The notes under the pieces were generated by a model, which ran no database searches, was not told where the DNA came from, and saw nothing but the letters and a program-made list of their open reading frames with translations. A stretch of 9,548 nt of DNA from CAUTVF01 sp963541805. Its GTDB lineage: Bacteria; Pseudomonadota; Alphaproteobacteria; Rs-D84; CASDRH01. The stretch covers positions 1 to 9,548 of the forward strand of contig CAUTVF010000035.1 of assembly GCA_963541805.1 (NCBI GenBank). The letters run 5' to 3'. Every line of letters starts with the position of its first letter. Within the stretch, counting starts at the first letter, position 1. Positions 1 to 5,889 of this stretch are shown in pieces. A program made the position numbers and the translations under genes.

Positions 1-800
1 AGAATAATCAAGTTTCATTATTCACACACGAATCGGATGAAACCTCTTTAAAATTAACATTAAAAGAAGTTCCGGACTTTACACGATCGGAAAAACTAGA
101 ACAAGAAAAATTAATTATTGGTTTTTACATTTCTGACCATCCACTGGACACAAAAAAACACATAATAAGAAAATTATTTACAACTCCATTAAGTGAGCTT
201 AGTAACTTGCCAGATGGGACACGTGTAAAGGTTATAGGAATAACAACAGAATATAAGGAAAGAATTGCCAAAACATCTGGAAATCCGATCGGAATATTAA
301 AAATAGTTGATAAAGAGAATTCTGCAGAAATAATGTTTGCAGGAAAAAATTTAATGAATTTAGATAGTTTTAAAAGAGAATTAATTCAAACAGAAGGGAA
401 AATTGTTCTTGTAACTTTAGATGTAAAAAAATCACAAAAGATGAAAGAAGCTGGGGAAAATTCACAAAATTCAGATGCATTTGTAATATTATTTGCACAA
501 GATATAGAACTATTAACAGAACATTCGGCAAATGAATTTAAAGACATAAAAATCAAAATTTACTCCAAGACTGCAATAAATGATTTAGTTGCTGTTCTAA
601 AAACATTGAATCCTGGTAAGAGTAAGATAACATTGTTAATAAATAAAGAAAGCGACGAAGAAATAATTAACGCTGATTCTGATAACGATACAAACAATGA
701 TAATAATATCACTGTCATATTACCTGATACTTATTCAATAAGTGAAAAAAATCTCACAGAAACAATTGCAAAAATAGCAAATTTGGAAATAATTTTTTAA
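1..800 (+). CDS. dnaE: DNA polymerase III alpha subunit, C-terminal part (5' end outside window)
   Basis: This is the C-terminal end of the replicative polymerase alpha subunit, which carries out DNA synthesis in the Pol III holoenzyme. The frame is open from base 3 with no internal stop, so the gene enters from the left; the TTG at 207 is an internal Leu, not a start. Visible family marks are the NQVSLF linker segment at the very left, then the E-x-E...GFYISDHPLD motif (about bases 105-155), which precedes the OB-fold. The OB-fold follows (TRVKVIGITTEY..., then an acidic segment AEIMFAGKN). A C-terminal domain follows with a low-complexity Asp/Asn insert (about 675-705), and the protein ends LEIIF. 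The palm and PHP domains are outside the window. The TAA at 798-800 directly abuts the restored end of the convergent era gene. The family assignment is firm; catalytic integrity cannot be judged from this fragment. Confidence 0.9.
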   Translation, partial: NNQVSLFTHESDETSLKLTLKEVPDFTRSEKLEQEKLIIGFYISDHPLDTKKHIIRKLFTTPLSELSNLPDGTRVKVIGITTEYKERIAKTSGNPIGILKIVDKENSAEIMFAGKNLMNLDSFKRELIQTEGKIVLVTLDVKKSQKMKEAGENSQNSDAFVILFAQDIELLTEHSANEFKDIKIKIYSKTAINDLVAVLKTLNPGKSKITLLINKESDEEIINADSDNDTNNDNNITVILPDTYSISEKNLTETIAKIANLEIIF

Positions 801-905
801 TTATGAATTAAATTCTAATCCAAATTCTTCATAAAATTCTTTTCTATTTCTCCAATCCTCTTTTACTTTTACAACCAAAAATAATCTTACTTTTTGCCCA
901 GTTAT
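801..905 (-). pseudogene. era: Detached C-terminal tail of Era in another frame
   Basis: On the minus strand, in the frame ending with the TAA at 801-803, bases 905-801 encode a segment including TGQKVRLFLVVKVKEDW and ending FYEEFGLEFNS. This matches the final strand and tail of the Era KH domain, where a V-x-L-x-L-x-V-K-V pattern, W, and a ...MGLEF-like end are usual. It continues the upstream era frame only if 1 nt (or 4 nt) is restored near 902-914. Joined, the product would be about 302 residues, a normal Era length. The tail fills the whole gap to the dnaE stop at 800. I see no slippery heptamer at the junction, so programmed frameshifting is unlikely. A genuine deletion and a sequencing or assembly error are both possible. 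Confidence 0.85.
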
Positions 906-1711
906 ACTAGAGCTTGACGAGCACGCGTTCCTATTAATTTAATTATTGATGCGTTTTCACCAATCACAATTTTTCTTTGACTTGTACGTGATACATATAC
1001 GGTTTGATATATTTCTAAAACACTATCCACATCTTTAATTGAATCTGTTAAAACAGAAATATTATACGGCAATTCTTTATGCAAAAATTTATATATTTGC
1101 TCCCTTGTAATTTCGGCATAATACACTTTATCAGGTAAATCAACCATATCTGATAAATAGAACCAATTAGATTTTGGAGATGTATCAATACAAGCATTAA
1201 TCAAATCACATACCCCATCATTTTTATATGCAGATATCATAAACGTACTATCAAAATTAAAAAGATTATTTAAACGATTTGCAAGATTTAACAAATCTAA
1301 TTTATTAACCAAGTCTATTTTATTTAACACTGCAAATATTTTTAAATTCGGATTGATTTTGTGTAGATCTGATTTATTTAAAAAGTCAATTACATTTAGA
1401 ACATGCTTATTAATACCTTTAACAACATCGATTACAAATAAAATAATATCACAATCAATAATTGAATCTGTTGCAGATTTTACAATTGCTTTATCAAATT
1501 GATTTTTTGCATTAAAAATACCAGGAGTATCAATAAAAACCAATTGAGTATCATTGTAATTTTTAATACCACGTATTTGATTTCTGGTTGTTTGTACTTT
1601 ATGAGAAACAATAGATGCATGTTTTCCAATTATTGTATTCATTAATGTTGATTTACCAGAATTTGTCGCTCCAATTATTGCAACAAATCCACATTTCTTA
1701 TCAGTATCCAT
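902..1711 (-). CDS. era: GTPase Era, frameshifted just before the end of the KH domain
   Basis: Era is a GTPase that binds 16S rRNA and assists 30S subunit assembly. Numbered from the ATG at 1711, the G1 loop GATNSGKS is at about 14-21, TTRNQIRG about 41-48, G3 DTPG about 61-64, G4 NKID about 130-133 and G5 SAY about 160-162. The C-terminal KH domain begins near LPYNISVLTDS and runs through SRTSQRKIVIG. The reading frame stops at 902-904 after ...GTRARQALV, about 30 residues early. The missing end is present in another frame down to base 801 (separate entry). I prefer the ATG at 1711 because MDTDKKCGFVAIIGA matches the usual Era N-terminus and because a promoter-like sequence lies just upstream. 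The GTG at 1741 would add ten unsupported residues. The KH loop reads GENA where GXXG is expected. Identity is certain; whether the gene still yields a complete protein is open. Confidence 0.88.
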   Translation of the reverse strand: MDTDKKCGFVAIIGATNSGKSTLMNTIIGKHASIVSHKVQTTRNQIRGIKNYNDTQLVFIDTPGIFNAKNQFDKAIVKSATDSIIDCDIILFVIDVVKGINKHVLNVIDFLNKSDLHKINPNLKIFAVLNKIDLVNKLDLLNLANRLNNLFNFDSTFMISAYKNDGVCDLINACIDTSPKSNWFYLSDMVDLPDKVYYAEITREQIYKFLHKELPYNISVLTDSIKDVDSVLEIYQTVYVSRTSQRKIVIGENASIIKLIGTRARQALV

Positions 1712-1749
1712 TTTAATATTATTTACCCGATGATAGACCACACGTGCAT

Positions 1750-1778
1750 ACTATATTAACAATAAATTATAAAATCAA
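1750..1778 (-). promoter_or_regulatory. Probable sigma70-type promoter for era
   Basis: Read on the minus strand, the sequence contains TTGATT (1778-1773), a 17-nt spacer, and TATAGT (1755-1750). These match the -35 and -10 consensus at 4/6 and 5/6 positions with ideal spacing. Transcription would start around 1742-1744, leaving a short leader before the ATG at 1711; a GTG start at 1741 would then be nearly leaderless. The site lies in the gap between cca and era. The region is A+T-rich, so a chance match cannot be excluded. Confidence 0.45.
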
Positions 1779-1811
1779 GGCACTATCAAGGTTACAAATG
1801 ATAAAAAAATC

Positions 1812-2588
1812 TTATATACATGAAATCATTTTGTTAAGCTCGGAAATCGCTTTGCTAACTCCAATTACCTTTAACAAATCCAGATTATGAAGTAGTATAC
1901 TAATTGTTTCAGTATCATATGAAATAATTTTATTTAAATAAGTATTGCAAAAGCTGATAATATCATGATCACTCATAATTTTTAATTTATTATTCATTTT
2001 TTGGTCAGGGAAAAATTTTAAGTACATTCTAATATAGCGTATTATCCGTAGAGGATCTTCGGTAATTTTTCGAACAATCTCTTTTGATATATTTAAATCA
2101 TTTATAACAAATCTAATTTTTTTTCGTTGTAAATCTGAAATTCCAAAACCAGTTGGATCGTATAAGATTTTATCATGTCCAAGATATAAAGAATTAACTG
2201 TAAAATCTCGACGGATACAATCAATATTTATATCTTCTGTGTAATTAACAATCGGATATCTTGATTTATTTATATATTTTTCACTTCTGAACATTGTTAC
2301 ATCGTATTTTTTATTATCAATAACAATACGTATAACTCCATAATTTAATAATGAATTGTTAAACTGAATATTTTGGAAATTTAATTGTTGTTGCAGCAAA
2401 TATTCATAAACCACTTCAATTGGAGCATTAATTGCAAAATCGATATCATAATTATGATCAAATCCATTCATTAAAGAGTCACGCACTGCCCCACCGACAA
2501 TAAATAATTTATTACAATAATCACTAAACAAAGAAAAAATTAATTTAATATCTGGATCAGAAAAAATTTTATTTAATACCCTTTTCAT
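1812..2588 (-). CDS. cca: Short class II CCA-adding / poly(A) polymerase-like nucleotidyltransferase
   Basis: Enzymes of this family add CCA to tRNA 3' ends, or poly(A) to RNA. Numbered from the ATG at 2588, the head domain shows VGGAVRDSL at about 31-39 and the metal-binding DxD (D48, D50 in DIDF). The third carboxylate is in KYDVTMFR (D96). RRDFTVNSLYL at about 126-136 and EDPLRIIRYIR at about 177-187 cover the nucleotide-binding neck. The protein ends at about 258 residues, whereas family members are usually near 380-420, so most of the body and tail that holds the tRNA is absent. I found no continuation in other frames downstream. An ATG at 2615 and one at 2624 give longer versions overlapping envC, but conserved sequence only begins later. 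CCA addition is the likelier activity because it is essential, but the sequence does not separate it from polyadenylation. Confidence 0.8.
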   Translation of the reverse strand: MKRVLNKIFSDPDIKLIFSLFSDYCNKLFIVGGAVRDSLMNGFDHNYDIDFAINAPIEVVYEYLLQQQLNFQNIQFNNSLLNYGVIRIVIDNKKYDVTMFRSEKYINKSRYPIVNYTEDINIDCIRRDFTVNSLYLGHDKILYDPTGFGISDLQRKKIRFVINDLNISKEIVRKITEDPLRIIRYIRMYLKFFPDQKMNNKLKIMSDHDIISFCNTYLNKIISYDTETISILLHNLDLLKVIGVSKAISELNKMISCI

Positions 2589-2613
2589 GTTATTTATGTT
2601 AAAGTAAAAGGAC

Positions 2614-3429
2614 ATGAAAATCAAAAGTTATATATTATTAAAATTAATCAAACAAATTACTCCGATTGCTTGTTCATTATTTATCATTAGTATAAATATT
2701 GCGTATGCAGCAAAAACCAGCACTAATTTAAATAGTAACTTACAAAAAATACAACAAAGCATATCTATAAAAGAAAAAGAAAAATCTAGAATAATAAATT
2801 TACGGAAAAATGTTTCAAAAGAAATTAATAACATTCAAAAAAAAGCCGTCTTCATTGCATCTGAAGTAAAAACATATGAAAAAAAATTAAATAAAATTGA
2901 TGATAAAATTTTACAGCTTTCTACTTCTGAAAAGAAGATATACAACCAACTGTCAAATGAAAGGAACAAAACAATTGAAACAATTGCTTTGATGGAAAAA
3001 ATTTTATCAATGCCAAAAGGAGTTATTTTAACAGAACCAAAAAAACCAACAGATATGATAAGAACAACTATAATGCTAAAATATATTATAGATTATTTAG
3101 ATATGCATTCAGTAAAGTTAAAAAACGACTTACAAAATTTAAAAGATATAAGAATGCAAATTAATAATCAAAAAACTGAATTATCAAATGCAAAAATTAA
3201 AATTACATTAGAAAAAAATAAAATTTCAAAACTTTTAAACAACAAGAAAACTTTAGAAAAATCTTTAAATAGAAAAGAAGAACAGGCAAAAAAAGAAATA
3301 TCAAAATTAATTTCAGAATCCAGAAACATAGAAGATTTGATACAAAAAGCAAAGGCAAGAGAAAAAAAATATTTATCAATTATTTCAGATGCCGATCGTT
3401 ATTCAAAATTTGCATCTTTATCCTGTTAA
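2614..3429 (+). CDS. envC: EnvC-like murein hydrolase activator, N-terminal coiled-coil part (frameshifted)
   Basis: EnvC proteins are periplasmic and activate cell-wall amidases at the division septum. Residues 1-32 form a Sec signal peptide: Lys-rich start, hydrophobic core ACSLFIISINIA, and an AYA|A cleavage pattern. Residues from about 38 to 258 are rich in Lys, Glu, Asn, Ile and Leu with heptad-like spacing, the long coiled coil typical of EnvC. The frame then runs through SKFASLSC and stops at 3427-3429, just where the LytM domain should begin; that domain continues in the +1 frame from about 3389-3425. Restored, the protein would be about 384 residues, normal for the family. A purine-rich AAAAGGA lies only 1 nt before the ATG, unusually close, but no better start exists upstream of the signal peptide. 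It heads a probable operon with ctpA and the YqeY-like gene. Confidence 0.78.
   Translation: MKIKSYILLKLIKQITPIACSLFIISINIAYAAKTSTNLNSNLQKIQQSISIKEKEKSRIINLRKNVSKEINNIQKKAVFIASEVKTYEKKLNKIDDKILQLSTSEKKIYNQLSNERNKTIETIALMEKILSMPKGVILTEPKKPTDMIRTTIMLKYIIDYLDMHSVKLKNDLQNLKDIRMQINNQKTELSNAKIKITLEKNKISKLLNNKKTLEKSLNRKEEQAKKEISKLISESRNIEDLIQKAKAREKKYLSIISDADRYSKFASLSC
2627..2655 (-). promoter_or_regulatory. Possible promoter for cca inside the envC signal-peptide codons
   Basis: The minus strand reads TTGTTT (2655-2650), 17 nt, then TATAAC (2632-2627). The -10 is 5/6 and the -35 only 3/6 to consensus. Transcription from it would start near 2620, compatible with the ATG at 2588 and not with the one at 2624. 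The two divergent genes leave about 25 bp between them, so a cca promoter has to lie within envC. Such A+T-rich sequence gives frequent chance matches. Confidence 0.28.
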
Positions 3430-3769
3430 TGGAAAAATAATCAATTATTTTGGCAGAAAAAACAGATTAGGCATCCTTTCAAGAGGGATTGCAATTGAAA
3501 CAAAAAATAATGCTCAAGTCATAGCTCCATATGATGGAGCTGTCATATTCGCAAATATATTTAGAAGTGGAAAGATTACAATAATTTTATATCATGGAAA
3601 TAATTATTATACTGTACTAACAGGTGTTAATAAATCTTTTGTCAAAGAAGGATCAAATGTACTTGCAGGTGAACCAATTGCAGAGATGGGTGGAAGAAAT
3701 TCAGTATTACAAATAGAGTTGCGTTATAAGAACAAAACCATCGATCCACTAGCATTTTTTAAACGCTGA
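3389..3769 (+). CDS. envC: EnvC LytM (M23-like) domain in shifted frame; degenerate active site
   Basis: This frame encodes the C-terminal LytM/M23 domain of the preceding gene. YPVNGKIINYFGRKN is the usual entry to the domain; IAPYDGAVIFAN, ILYHGNNYYTVLTG, GSNVLAGEPIAEMGG and IDPLAFF follow in family order. The zinc ligands of active M23 peptidases are missing: no H-x(3)-D near SRGIAIE, and the HxH region reads VLQIELR with Gln in place of the key His. This matches EnvC-type activators, which do not cut murein themselves. Conserved sequence begins around 3415. The ATG at 3389 has no ribosome-binding site and no signal peptide, so independent translation would leave the domain in the cytoplasm. 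It is most simply the 3' half of envC separated by one extra base, for example in the AAAA run at 3405-3408. Confidence 0.78.
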   Translation: MPIVIQNLHLYPVNGKIINYFGRKNRLGILSRGIAIETKNNAQVIAPYDGAVIFANIFRSGKITIILYHGNNYYTVLTGVNKSFVKEGSNVLAGEPIAEMGGRNSVLQIELRYKNKTIDPLAFFKR

Positions 3770-3771
3770 TA

Positions 3772-3846
3772 TTGAAATTATTTGCAATTTTTTATTTTAT
3801 ATTATATCTTGCGGCCGTGTCTTATGTGTATTCAAAGGAAAAATAA
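3772..3846 (+). CDS. Possible 24-residue hydrophobic peptide coupled to ctpA
   Basis: A small ORF starts at a TTG (3772) just after the envC stop and ends in a TAA that overlaps the ctpA ATG (TAATG at 3844-3848). The peptide begins MKLFAIFYFILYLAAVSY and ends in charged SKEK, the profile of a single membrane segment or signal peptide. The ctpA Shine-Dalgarno AAAGGA lies within its last codons. The overlap would allow translational coupling. Against it: the start is TTG, there is no ribosome-binding site of its own, and short hydrophobic ORFs arise easily in A+T-rich DNA. I recognise no family. Confidence 0.2.
   Translation: MKLFAIFYFILYLAAVSYVYSKEK
3834..3839 (+). promoter_or_regulatory. Ribosome-binding site of ctpA
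   Basis: AAAGGA lies 6 nt before the ATG at 3846 and fixes that start. It is one of the clearest Shine-Dalgarno sites in the window. Confidence 0.65.
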
Positions 3847-5306
3847 TGCAGATTAAATTAAGTAAGCAAATATCATCTAGATATTTATTTATTATAGGAA
3901 GTATATTTTGTGTATTATCGATAATCTCATTCATTATCGTGTCTTCAAGTGGAATGTTTGCTGCTTTTGTAAAGAAGAAATCTTCAAAGCCAGAAGAAAA
4001 ATCAGTTCAAGAGATGTTGGAATTATTCGGCAAGGCATATGAAATAACAAAGGCCTATTATGTTGAAGATGTATCCCCGCAAAAATTAATAGAAGGAGCA
4101 ATTGATGGGATGCTGTCTGCCCAGGATCCTCATTCTGGATATTTAAATCAGGATGACTTTAAAGATATGAATGAAAGCACGTATGGAGAGTTTGGAGGTC
4201 TTGGTATTGAAATCACTATGGATAAAGGTGTTGTAAAGATTATTGCCCCTATGGATGACACGCCTGCATATCACGCTGGATTACGTGCAGGAGATTACAT
4301 AACACACATAAATAAGGAGCAGGTCCAAGGTCAAAAGTTGACAGAAGCAATAAAGAAAATGAAAGGGTCTCCAGGTACAAAAGTTAATTTGACAATTTAC
4401 AGGGAGGGCAAAGAGCCATTTGATGTTACTCTTAAACGTGCAGTCATTAAAACAAAGGCTGTAAAATCATGGATTTATAATGATAAGATTGGATATTTAC
4501 GAGTAAGTACATTTAATATAAATACTTCACAAGAACTTACGAAACATATAAAAGATATAAAAAATAAACTGGGCTCGCAGTTGAACGGTTTTGTTTTAGA
4601 TCTTCGAAATAATCCTGGAGGATTACTTGCGCAGGCAGTTGCAGTATCTGATATTTTCTTGGATAGTGGGGAGATAGTATCAGTTATTGGAAGAAATAAG
4701 GAAAATTCACAAAGTTTGTTTGCTACATCTGGAGATTTGGCTGATAACAAACCTGTTGTGGTTTTGATAAATGGTGGTTCTGCATCTGCATCGGAAATTG
4801 TTGCTGGTGCATTACAAGATCAAAAACGTGCAATAATTGCTGGAAATAAATCCTATGGAAAGGGTTCGGTCCAGACAATGATTCCTTTAGACAGGGATAA
4901 AGTTGCAATTAAAATTACGACGGCAAGATATTATACGCCATCTGGAAAGTCTATACAGGGTGATGGTGTTACCCCTGATGTAGAAATAAAGCAATCTGAA
5001 CCTGTTAAAGAGCATGAAGAAAGCAGAATATTTACAGAAGGAACGTTAAAAAATGCTCTTAAGAATGATGTAATAAATGATGATTTTTTTAAAAGCAAAA
5101 GTAAATTAAAGTATCCTCTGTCAAAAGAAAATAAAGAACGCATTGAAAAAGATTATCAATTGAAAAGATCTCTTGAACTGGTTAATGCTTTAGCGGTATA
5201 TGACAGTATATTAAAAAATAGGCAAAATGTTTTAGATACCACGAAAAATAAAGATTTAAATTTAAGTATTGATTTAAAATTAAATATGATTGATCAAAAG
5301 AAATAA
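3846..5306 (+). CDS. ctpA: Carboxy-terminal processing protease, S41 family
   Basis: This is a periplasmic serine protease of the Ctp/Prc family, which trims or degrades envelope proteins from their C-termini. Residues about 13-40 form an N-terminal membrane anchor or signal sequence (YLFIIGSIFCVLSIISFIIV). An N-terminal helical part follows, ending with DPHSGYL at about 94-100. The PDZ domain spans about 112-200 with GGLGIEI and GLRAGDYITHIN. The S41 catalytic domain contains LDLRNNPGGLL at about 251-261. The catalytic Ser is S314 in GSASASEIVAGAL, and the base is Lys K339 in SYGKGSVQ, with Q343 four residues on; the 25-residue Ser-Lys spacing is that of characterised family members. All key residues are present and the 486-residue length is normal. 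It sits behind envC, a common alphaproteobacterial pairing, and 16 bp ahead of the YqeY-like gene. One transcript is likely. Confidence 0.95.
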   Translation: MQIKLSKQISSRYLFIIGSIFCVLSIISFIIVSSSGMFAAFVKKKSSKPEEKSVQEMLELFGKAYEITKAYYVEDVSPQKLIEGAIDGMLSAQDPHSGYLNQDDFKDMNESTYGEFGGLGIEITMDKGVVKIIAPMDDTPAYHAGLRAGDYITHINKEQVQGQKLTEAIKKMKGSPGTKVNLTIYREGKEPFDVTLKRAVIKTKAVKSWIYNDKIGYLRVSTFNINTSQELTKHIKDIKNKLGSQLNGFVLDLRNNPGGLLAQAVAVSDIFLDSGEIVSVIGRNKENSQSLFATSGDLADNKPVVVLINGGSASASEIVAGALQDQKRAIIAGNKSYGKGSVQTMIPLDRDKVAIKITTARYYTPSGKSIQGDGVTPDVEIKQSEPVKEHEESRIFTEGTLKNALKNDVINDDFFKSKSKLKYPLSKENKERIEKDYQLKRSLELVNALAVYDSILKNRQNVLDTTKNKDLNLSIDLKLNMIDQKK

Positions 5307-5322
5307 CATAAGAGATATAATC

Positions 5323-5763
5323 ATGATGAAAGATCAAATTATTGAATGCAGAAATCAATTTATGAAAGATCATAATCAGAAATCATCTGATGTTTTGTCT
5401 TTCATTTTATCAGAAATTAAAAACATTGAAATAAATACAGGTAAACGCGATGGATTGCAGGATAATGAAATTGTCGCTTTACTTCAAAAAAATGTTAGAA
5501 AAATGCAAGAAGCAAGAGACCTATTTTTAAAGGGTAATCGTCCAGATCTTGCAGAAAATGAAAATTATGGAATAAAAATACTGAATGCTTTTTTGCCAAA
5601 ATTGTTAAGTGAACCAGAAACAGAACTTATAGTATTGGAAATACTAAAGAAATTCGAAAACCCAACAATAAAAGATATAGGAAAAATTATATCAGAACTA
5701 AAAGATAGAAATGATATTGATAAATCTTTACTTTCAAAAATCATAAAATCAAAACTACAATAG
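5323..5763 (+). CDS. YqeY / GatB-related domain protein
   Basis: The product belongs to the YqeY family, small helical proteins related to the tail domain of the GatB subunit of tRNA-dependent amidotransferase; their own role is poorly defined, with tRNA-related function usually assumed. From the ATG at 5323 it is 146 residues, close to the usual 150. Family signs are LSFILSEIKNIEIN, the LQDNEIVALLQKNVRKMQEA helix, GNRPDLAENENYGIKIL, the LNAFLPKLLSEPE motif, KDIGKIISELKD and a Lys-rich C-terminus. An ATG at 5290 would overlap the end of ctpA and lacks conserved sequence. A weak AGAG lies 8 nt before 5323; the ATG at 5326 is also possible. In many alphaproteobacteria yqeY stands before dnaG and rpoD; here it is last in an envelope-gene operon and faces uvrA. 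Confidence 0.85.
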   Translation: MMKDQIIECRNQFMKDHNQKSSDVLSFILSEIKNIEINTGKRDGLQDNEIVALLQKNVRKMQEARDLFLKGNRPDLAENENYGIKILNAFLPKLLSEPETELIVLEILKKFENPTIKDIGKIISELKDRNDIDKSLLSKIIKSKLQ

Positions 5764-5889
5764 CTATTAGCTAACTTAAAATACATTTACTGATTTATTT
5801 ACTTAATGGCACAAAAGTTTATAAAACATAATTTGGATAAAACCCACAATCGATTCATTATTTATAAAGTAACTAACTACCACACTACT

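Noticed and set aside
902..914. Programmed -1 frameshifting in era
   Set aside because: There is no X-XXY-YYZ slippery heptamer before the stop and no obvious downstream pairing, and Era is not known to be made this way.
1712..1741. GTG start for era at 1741
   Set aside because: The ten extra residues match nothing in the family, and the likely transcription start lies at about the same position; the ATG at 1711 fits better.
2628..2834. 68-codon minus-strand frame with hydrophobic stretches
   Set aside because: Antisense to the envC signal peptide and coiled coil; the hydrophobicity is what A+T-rich complementary Lys/Asn codons produce (Phe, Leu, Ile).
4475..5143. Minus-strand open frames opposite ctpA
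   Set aside because: They mirror the conserved catalytic region of the protease and have no family features or ribosome-binding sites.
5761..5773. Inverted repeat TAGCT-ATT-AGCTA at the yqeY stop
   Set aside because: A 5-bp stem with low stability and no following U tract; it does not qualify as an intrinsic terminator. I saw nothing else definite in the 126-bp convergent spacer.
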